A stretch of DNA of 56,742 nt from an uncultured Dorea sp. (GTDB lineage Bacteria; Bacillota_A; Clostridia; Lachnospirales; Lachnospiraceae), in contig CAJTRM010000021.1 of NCBI GenBank assembly GCA_910578865.1, positions 1 to 56,742 of the forward strand, written 5' to 3'. The translations under genes and the position numbers were made by a program. The notes under the pieces are model-generated. The model was not told the origin of the DNA. It worked only from the letters and a program-made list of their open reading frames with translations, and searched no databases. Of this stretch, positions 51,517-56,742 are shown in pieces (position 1 is the stretch's first letter; every line of letters starts with the position of its first letter).

Positions 51517-52820
51517 CAGGAGTGTTTATTTTCATAGAATGGCTGGCTAGTGTCAATGAGATGTTATGCGGTCTTGTGTGGACGCAGGCGATTATGGAAA
51601 AACAGTTTGACAAAAAGCATCATAGGTTATTTTTGGTGATGATTGCAGGGTTAATTGCGGCAGGAATTATTTTGCTGAATTTATTCGACCTCCGGGCTAA
51701 TTATATAACCAGTCTATATGTGATTTTTGCTTTACTATTAGGAAATTGCATTCTTTATAAGGGGAAAGTAATTGAACTTTTTATGATAACAATAGGATAT
51801 ACTGCCCTATTGCTGAGTATGAGCGCGCTTTTAGTTAGAACTACAATCTGGATAGGCATACCAATGGACTGGACATCTACATTTGGGTTAGAGAGAGTTG
51901 GTGTAATTTCAGCAGCGGAATGTTCGGTGCTGGGTACTACAGGGATAACGTATGCTGCTATAAAAAGGATTAGGCGTAGTATTCCGATTTGGGGAACTTT
52001 TGCAACTTCTATCATTTGTGTATGTATTGGAAGTCTGGGATACTGTTATTTATTTTTGCATAGCGGAGTAATAGACAGAGCTAAATTAAATGGGTTTCAA
52101 CTTACCATGGGAATTATGTTGATTTTTGCAATGATGGTTCTCTACCTCTGGCTGCAGATGCGGAAGGAAAAGAAGGAAAAAGCCTATACAATTCAACAGA
52201 ACACCATCCTGGAAAAGAATTATGTAGCCGCAAAAGAATCTTATGAAACCAATGCAAAACTGTATCACGATATGAACAATCATTTTTTATTGTTGCAAAG
52301 CTACTTAAAGGAAAATAGGGTGGAGGAAGCAGAAGCCTATTTGAAAAAGTTGAGTGGAGGTGGAATGAAATATGACTATGAGCGTTATACAGGAATTGAG
52401 GCGATCGACTATATTTTAAGTCAGAAACAGGAGAAAGCGGAGAATAACCGTATCCACATGAAAATTCATGGAGAATATCCGAAGGACTGTAAGATTGATC
52501 CGGTAGACCTCTGCACGATCCTTACAAACCTTTTAGATAATGCTGTCGAGGCCTGTATGAAACAGCCGGAAGGAGAACCGCGGGAAATACAAGTGACGAT
52601 CAGGAGGCTTCACCAGTTTATCATTATTAAAATTGCGAACAGCAGCATAGTTTCACCGGATATTCGGAATGGGAAATTACACACTTCTAAGAAAGATAGA
52701 AACCTTCACGGATGGGGAATGAGAAGTGTGTTGTCTGCAGTAGAAAAATATCAGGGGACGGTACAGTATGAGTATCGTGAGAAAATATTTACAGTAAGCG
52801 CAATGCTTTTTTATCAATAA
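51513..52820 (+). CDS. GHKL-type sensor histidine kinase
   Basis: A 435-residue AgrC-like membrane kinase. About six helices cover residues 1-~215 as the sensor. The phospho-acceptor His is in KLYHDMNNHFLLLQSYL, the N box is LCTILTNLLDNAVEAC, and the G box is HGWGMRSVLSAVEKYQG. No agrB/agrD-like signal genes are adjacent, so the ligand is unknown. The ATG at 51513 overlaps the regulator stop; a TTG at 51498 is less likely. Confidence 0.92.
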   Translation: MTGVFIFIEWLASVNEMLCGLVWTQAIMEKQFDKKHHRLFLVMIAGLIAAGIILLNLFDLRANYITSLYVIFALLLGNCILYKGKVIELFMITIGYTALLLSMSALLVRTTIWIGIPMDWTSTFGLERVGVISAAECSVLGTTGITYAAIKRIRRSIPIWGTFATSIICVCIGSLGYCYLFLHSGVIDRAKLNGFQLTMGIMLIFAMMVLYLWLQMRKEKKEKAYTIQQNTILEKNYVAAKESYETNAKLYHDMNNHFLLLQSYLKENRVEEAEAYLKKLSGGGMKYDYERYTGIEAIDYILSQKQEKAENNRIHMKIHGEYPKDCKIDPVDLCTILTNLLDNAVEACMKQPEGEPREIQVTIRRLHQFIIIKIANSSIVSPDIRNGKLHTSKKDRNLHGWGMRSVLSAVEKYQGTVQYEYREKIFTVSAMLFYQ

Positions 52821-52830
52821 AACAGGTCAG

Positions 52831-52880
52831 GGACAGTTACCCTTTGTTTCGAGGACAGTTGAGGTAACTGTCCTTTTTTT
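52831..52880 (+). terminator. Hairpin/terminator between kinase and transporter genes
   Basis: GGACAGTTACC (52831-52841) pairs perfectly with GGTAACTGTCC (52863-52873), followed by seven Ts. A second 5' arm, GGACAGTT (52853-52860), can pair with AACTGTCC (52866-52873). The two hairpins share one 3' arm and exclude each other. The transporter genes lack an obvious promoter, so this probably sets the level of read-through into them. Confidence 0.8.
52833..52863 (+). promoter_or_regulatory. Direct repeats resembling a LytTR site
   Basis: ACAGTTACC (52833-52841) and ACAGTTGAG (52855-52863) start 22 bases apart, two helical turns. AgrA-type LytTR regulators bind paired 9-base repeats with 12-13 bases between. 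The second unit fits the consensus fully; the first fits 7 of 9. The adjacent regulator may therefore bind here. The repeats also form the hairpin, so this is inference. Confidence 0.4.
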
Positions 52881-52911
52881 GTGTAAACTAAGGGCAGAAA
52901 GGAGAGTGAAT

Positions 52912-52992
52912 ATGTGGAAAATAGCAGGAGCAGTTCTGATATTGGTGTTATTAGCGATAGTGGCGTTAATTGTCCATTTTATCAAAAAGTAA
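52912..52992 (+). CDS. 26-residue single-helix membrane peptide
   Basis: A tiny gene with an AAAGGAG site 8 bases before its ATG. The product starts MWKIAGAV, runs as one hydrophobic helix rich in Leu, Ile, Val and Ala, and ends VHFIKK. Charges at both ends predict a single-pass membrane microprotein. It sits between the kinase and the ABC ATPase in the same orientation, 24 bases before the latter, so it is probably a partner or regulator of the kinase or transporter. No family recognised. Confidence 0.7.
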   Translation: MWKIAGAVLILVLLAIVALIVHFIKK

Positions 52993-53016
52993 AAAAAAGA
53001 TATTCAGGAGGTAACG

Positions 53017-53904
53017 ATGGAACTTAAGATTGCAAATCTTACAAAAGAATTTGGACACTTTACGGCAGTAGACCATCTGAACATCACCATGACAAGCGGT
53101 GTGTATGGTCTGCTGGGTGTAAATGGTGCGGGAAAAACAACACTTATGCGTATGCTTTGTACGTTGCTTCGTCCTACAAGTGGAAAGATTACCTGCAATG
53201 GGCGTGATATTTTAAAAATGGACGGAAAATACAGAGAAATTTTAGGGTATCTTCCGCAGGATTTCGGATATTATCCGGATTTCACGGTAGAAAATTATCT
53301 GCTGTATATTGCATCTATCAAAGGGATTCGCCCGGCGGTGGCTAAAAAGAGAGTCAAGGAACTGATTACAGGAGTAGGACTTCAAAAGGCGGCAAAAAAG
53401 AAAATGAAACAGTTATCAGGAGGTATGTTACGGAGAGCAGGAATTGCACAGGCAATGCTGAATGATCCGAAAATACTGATATTGGATGAGCCGACAGCAG
53501 GACTTGATCCAAACGAACGTATCCGGTTCCGAAACCTGCTCAGTGAATTGGCTGAAAATCGGCTGGTGCTCTTGTCAACGCACATTGTCTCAGATGTTGA
53601 GTACATTGCGAATGAAATATTGCTGATGAAAGAGGGAAAAATCCTTCACAACGGTACCGCGGCTGAATTGCTGGAAACGATGGAAGAGGGTGTTTGGAAG
53701 TGCTATGTAAATAAAAGCGAAGTGGAAAAGTACATGAGGAAATATAAGATCTCTAACATGAAGTCAGAAGCTCACGATGTGGAACTTCGGATTATCTCGG
53801 CGAAAAAACCAATGAGGGACGCAGAACTTGTGGAGGCAAATCTGGAAGATTTATTCTTATACTATTTTGGAGAAAAGGCAGGTGACAGCAATGTTGAATT
53901 TTGA
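53017..53904 (+). CDS. ABC transporter ATP-binding protein
   Basis: A 295-residue ATPase of the drug/bacteriocin-export class. Walker A GVNGAGKTT at 34-42, Q-loop YLPQDFGYYPDFTVEN, signature LSGGM, Walker B ILILDEPTAGLD, H-loop LLSTHIVSDVE. The last ~80 residues form a C-terminal extension typical of bacitracin-resistance and lantibiotic-immunity ATPases. AGGAGG precedes the ATG. The 3' end overlaps the permease by 14 bases. Confidence 0.95.
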   Translation: MELKIANLTKEFGHFTAVDHLNITMTSGVYGLLGVNGAGKTTLMRMLCTLLRPTSGKITCNGRDILKMDGKYREILGYLPQDFGYYPDFTVENYLLYIASIKGIRPAVAKKRVKELITGVGLQKAAKKKMKQLSGGMLRRAGIAQAMLNDPKILILDEPTAGLDPNERIRFRNLLSELAENRLVLLSTHIVSDVEYIANEILLMKEGKILHNGTAAELLETMEEGVWKCYVNKSEVEKYMRKYKISNMKSEAHDVELRIISAKKPMRDAELVEANLEDLFLYYFGEKAGDSNVEF

Positions 53905-55099
53905 GATTAGAAAAATTCTTGTGAAGCCGGTAAATAAGATTGTACTTCTTATTCTTACGGCAGCCTTGTTAGCGGGCAGTTTTCTTACTCTTAGGGATGT
54001 AACGTATACGACAGAAGACGGAGAAGTGTTCCGGGGGATTTCTGCTGCAAAAGAATTGAAGTCCGCAAAAAATGAGTGGAAAGGCGAGTTGACTGAGGAC
54101 GTATTAAGGCAGGTAATAGAAGAAAACCAAAAGATTTTGGCGGAAACACCTGACCTTGATGAAGCATCTGTGAAGCAGCAGGGACTTCGGGATATACATG
54201 AGATATTAAATAACGGATTTGCCGGATTTGATGAGTGGGATTATTATCGCGCGGACAGTTTATCGCCGGAGGAAGCGGCAGGAATTTATCAGATAAGAGT
54301 AGATAGTCTGAAAGAATATCTTTCCAGAGAGGAGGTAAAGGATAGTTTTTCGGAAAAAGAAAAAGAGTTCCTGATCAGCCAGTGGGAGAACCTCAAGACA
54401 CCTTTTTATTACGAATATGCGGAAGGCTGGAAAGCACTTTTAGATTCGCAGTATCTTCCAACCTTGCTCACATTATTAGCTGTGATTCTTGGGGCGCTCG
54501 TGGCAGGAATTTTCTCTGACGAGTATTCATGGAAAGCGGATTCTATTTTTTTCTCAAGCAAACTTGGGAGAAATAAGGCGGTATTGTCAAAAATCGGCGC
54601 CGGATTTTTGATTACAACAGTCTTATATTGGGCATCTATATTCCTCTTCACGGTAATCATATTAGGAGCACTAGGCTTTGGAGGCGCAAATTGCCCGGTA
54701 CAGCTTGGAGAAAGCAACTGGATGAGTATTTATAATTGGACTTACCTGCAAAAATATTTCTTTGTAACGACAGGCGGTTATATCGGAAGTATGTTTATTA
54801 CACTTTTGACAATGACGATATCGGCAGTTACACGTTCCACGGTAATTGCAGTGGTAATTCCTTTTGCATTATCCTGTGTGCCGATGTTTTTGGGAAGAAT
54901 CACACTTTTGACTCGTATAGTATCCTTTTTCCCGGATATGCTGCTGAGGATATGCACATATCATGACGAATTTCTTATGTGTGAGATCGGAGGAAAAGTA
55001 ATGGGAGTCTTTACGTTCCTGATACCGTTATATGTAGTGCTTTGCTTTGTAATTGTTCCAGTCTTGTATTTGGTATATAAAAAGGCAGAAGTGAAATAA
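53891..55099 (+). CDS. ABC-2 type permease subunit
   Basis: A 402-residue membrane subunit for the preceding ATPase. One N-terminal helix (KIVLLILTAALLAGSFLTL) is followed by an unusually large hydrophilic segment (~40-190, Glu/Lys rich), probably outside the membrane. Then come five or so helices to the C-terminus (LTLLAVILGALVAGIF onward). ATG 53891 (AGGTGA upstream) is preferred to an upstream ATG at 53828 that lies within the ATPase gene. Likely exports or detaches a peptide or lipid-linked compound; substrate unknown. Confidence 0.88.
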   Translation: MLNFEIRKILVKPVNKIVLLILTAALLAGSFLTLRDVTYTTEDGEVFRGISAAKELKSAKNEWKGELTEDVLRQVIEENQKILAETPDLDEASVKQQGLRDIHEILNNGFAGFDEWDYYRADSLSPEEAAGIYQIRVDSLKEYLSREEVKDSFSEKEKEFLISQWENLKTPFYYEYAEGWKALLDSQYLPTLLTLLAVILGALVAGIFSDEYSWKADSIFFSSKLGRNKAVLSKIGAGFLITTVLYWASIFLFTVIILGALGFGGANCPVQLGESNWMSIYNWTYLQKYFFVTTGGYIGSMFITLLTMTISAVTRSTVIAVVIPFALSCVPMFLGRITLLTRIVSFFPDMLLRICTYHDEFLMCEIGGKVMGVFTFLIPLYVVLCFVIVPVLYLVYKKAEVK

Positions 55100-55822
55100 A
55101 TGAAAAGATATAAAAAGAGAAGATCCCGGAAAAAATGGTTGCTCATATTTCTCGTATTGATGTTCTTGGTAATTTTTGTTTTTAAAAATGGTGCTGATTT
55201 TATTACGCAGATAGAAAATCCCATGGTAGATACTTTGGGGATTGGAACAAATCAGGCAGACACATTTATTGAGTGGAATCTGATCTTGGTAAATAGCAAT
55301 CATCGTATCCCGAACGATTATGAAGTGGATTTAACAGAGTTGTCAAACGGTCAGAAGGTGGATTCCAGAATATACCCGGAATTGCAGCGAATGTTTGATG
55401 CGGCAAGGGCAGATGGGTTACAGTTGTTTGTTCGGGAAGGTTATCGAACTTCCGAAGAACAGCAGCAAATTTTGGACAAAAAGATAGCGGCTTTTGAAAA
55501 TGAAGGCAATTCAAGAAAAGAAGCGGAGAAGTTGGCAAAAGAATGGGTATCAATTCCGGGAACAAGTGAACATGAGCTTGGTTTGAGTGTGGACATAAAT
55601 GCAGATACGTCTGTATCTTCCAGAGATTCTGTTTACACATGGCTTGCAGAGAATGCTCACAGATATGGTTTTATTAAGCGGTATCCTTCCGATAAAACAG
55701 GAATTACGGGGATTAGTAATGAACCGTGGCATTATCGGTATGTTGGAAGAGAAGCAGCAGAAAAGATGAAAGAGAGAGGTGTGTGTTTGGAGGAATATAT
55801 TGAAGAAATGGGAAATTTATGA
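55100..55822 (+). CDS. VanY-like D-alanyl-D-alanine carboxypeptidase
   Basis: A 240-residue M15B peptidase with a basic N-terminus and one membrane anchor (WLLIFLVLMFLVIFVF), leaving the domain outside the cell. The zinc motif SEHELGLSVDI gives His158 and Asp165; EPWHYRYVG gives Glu208 and His211, the complete catalytic set. It trims the terminal D-Ala of peptidoglycan stem peptides, which in van clusters lowers glycopeptide binding. It starts directly after the permease stop and closes the LytTR-regulated operon. Confidence 0.93.
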   Translation: MKRYKKRRSRKKWLLIFLVLMFLVIFVFKNGADFITQIENPMVDTLGIGTNQADTFIEWNLILVNSNHRIPNDYEVDLTELSNGQKVDSRIYPELQRMFDAARADGLQLFVREGYRTSEEQQQILDKKIAAFENEGNSRKEAEKLAKEWVSIPGTSEHELGLSVDINADTSVSSRDSVYTWLAENAHRYGFIKRYPSDKTGITGISNEPWHYRYVGREAAEKMKERGVCLEEYIEEMGNL

Positions 55823-55874
55823 TAAATTCTTCCGGTACAGATACGAAAACAGGAAATAGTTAAATATTCCACAC

Positions 55875-55907
55875 GGCAGTCTGGTTTAAATGAATCAGGC
55901 TGCCTTT
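55875..55907 (+). terminator. Terminator of the envelope operon
   Basis: GGCAGTCTG (55875-55883) pairs with CAGGCTGCC (55896-55904) through nine positions including one G-U, followed by TTTCT. Confidence 0.75.
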
Positions 55908-56338
55908 CTAGTGCGCCTGTCGGAGCACGTCATCAGGGGCTGCGTCAGGTATTTTCCGTTACAGAGACATCTTTCTGAACGAAACAGAACGCGGGCTATG
56001 ACTTCGGGGGGATGAAACACATTACGGCACAATGCTGATTACTACGGAATCTCTCTCATTCCGCTATAATTTCACAAAGTAATGCTTTAGTTTTTAAAAT
56101 GTGCTATATTTTTTGTTGACCTAATGTACGTTTTATAGGTTATCCTATCATAGTAAAAGAGTTTGGAATGTATTCAGCAATATAAGACGCAGAAATGACA
56201 GAGCTATCAACCGAAGCATTAAGATAAGTGTAAGTGAAAAAACAATAGTTAAAGTTTACAAAAATCCCGTAAATTCCACGATTTGTTATGTAAATGTAAA
56301 GTCAGATTGATAGAGTGCAAATGAGGTTTTTGATATGA
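55908..56338. other. Intergenic stretch without a supported gene
   Basis: About 430 bases with stops in all frames I followed. It holds TTGACC at 56116-56121 and a small palindrome ATAGG-TTAT-CCTAT (56135-56148) at the position where a -10 would be expected, so it may be a promoter with an operator. The stretch is otherwise AT-rich and may include decayed coding sequence near 55980-56060. No recognised RNA. Confidence 0.4.
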
Positions 56339-56368
56339 TTGAGTCACAAAATCAAAGGAGGAACACAC

Positions 56369-56692
56369 ATGGAATTTTCAGAAAAACTTATAACGTTACG
56401 CAAAGGCAGAGATTTGACGCAAGAACAATTAGCCGAGCAGTTAAATGTTTCAAGACAGTCTATCTCAAAATGGGAAAGCGGGCAAGTTATACCCGAAGTG
56501 GAAAAGATTGTTGAATTGAGCAAGGTATTTAATGTAACACTGGATTATCTGTTGAAACCGTCAGAAATAGATGAGTTATCAGTTAAGACATATATGCTGG
56601 AACAGCAACAAAAGCACCTGTTAAACAGGGAGCAAACACGCACAAAAATTTTAAAAAATATTTTATATTCAGTTGTAGTTTATTTAGCCTAG
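56369..56692 (+). CDS. XRE-family HTH regulator, probably truncated
   Basis: A 107-residue protein from ATG 56369, which has AAAGGAGG upstream. The HTH_3 domain (~4-58) reads KLITLRKGRDLTQEQLAEQL-NVSRQSISKWESGQVIPE. It is followed by a coiled stretch and the start of a hydrophobic segment (ILKNILYSVVVYLA) that stops abruptly. Relatives with this N-terminus usually continue into membrane helices, so the C-terminus is likely lost. A short hairpin follows the stop. Target genes unknown. Confidence 0.82.
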   Translation: MEFSEKLITLRKGRDLTQEQLAEQLNVSRQSISKWESGQVIPEVEKIVELSKVFNVTLDYLLKPSEIDELSVKTYMLEQQQKHLLNREQTRTKILKNILYSVVVYLA

Positions 56693-56698
56693 ATTATT

Positions 56699-56713
56699 CA
56701 CGGCACAGCCGTG
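56699..56713. repeat. Short perfect hairpin after the XRE gene
   Basis: CACGGC-ACA-GCCGTG, six paired bases, seven bases after the XRE stop and near the window end. It could be an inserted element end or part of a larger structure beyond the window. Confidence 0.6.
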
Positions 56714-56742
56714 AAAGTGTCTGAAAGCCACATAGTTGCTGT

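Noticed and set aside
52824..52880. Third copy of the GGGGACGTAGTA palindrome family
   Set aside because: It shares only GGGAC with the family; the rest (AGTTACC) differs, so it was treated as a terminator with direct repeats instead.
1..56742. tRNA, rRNA or CRISPR loci
   Set aside because: No tRNA-like cloverleaf with CCA-proximal features, rRNA core sequence or regularly spaced repeats was recognised in the intergenic regions; a covariance scan would be needed to exclude small RNAs.

Overview
The window looks like the chromosome of a gut-type Lachnospiraceae (class Clostridia). Three things point there: the unbroken housekeeping order murE-priA-def-fmt-yugP-rsmB-rlmN-prpC-prkC-rsgA-rpe-thiN, the anaerobic energy enzymes pyruvate:ferredoxin oxidoreductase and pyruvate phosphate dikinase, and strong AGGAGG ribosome binding sites with sigma-A type promoters. 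The genus cannot be fixed from the sequence alone. No rRNA, tRNA or CRISPR array was recognised.

Layout. Positions 1-2310 are mobile DNA: the start of an IS110-family transposase running off the left edge, then the xis-int end of a Tn916/Tn1549-like integrative element whose integrase carries a one-base frameshift. At 2321 a CIRCE operator begins the heat-shock gene clpB, which overlaps dinB (DNA polymerase IV). From 6.2 to 10.8 kb lie a small hypothetical gene, a YitT membrane protein behind a leader terminator, an ECF sigma factor, a DUF2461 protein, a small membrane protein and peptidase T. From 11.0 to 24.4 kb a dense co-oriented cluster couples cell-wall synthesis, replication restart, translation start (def, fmt), RNA methylation and the PrpC/PrkC phosphatase-kinase pair. 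It is followed by a methyltransferase gene interrupted at a run of ten Gs, a plausible phase-variation switch. Then come ychF, lgt, nifJ (PFOR), a lysine riboswitch controlling an NhaC-type transporter, a cytidine deaminase gene that has lost its centre, an M16C protease, era-yqzL-recO and glyS.

From 40.6 to 45.3 kb are ogt and a threonine module: sstT (serine/threonine uptake) divergent from tdh and kbl (threonine to glycine plus acetyl-CoA). At 45298-46290 sits a compact mobile unit: a Y1 (HUH) transposase of the REP-associated type, bracketed by 53-bp imperfect inverted repeats and by GGGGACGTAGTA palindromes. A solitary copy of the palindrome lies 8 kb away, just before era. An M18 aminopeptidase and ppdK follow.

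The AT-richer right end (50.7-55.9 kb) is a regulated envelope operon behind a consensus promoter: LytTR response regulator, GHKL sensor kinase, a hairpin containing direct repeats that resemble LytTR sites, a 26-residue membrane peptide, an ABC ATPase and permease, and a VanY-like D,D-carboxypeptidase. The window ends in a short XRE regulator.

The strongest leads are the transposase/palindrome system, the poly-G methyltransferase switch, the LytTR-microprotein-ABC-VanY operon, and a 15-bp perfect hairpin inside the start of rsgA.
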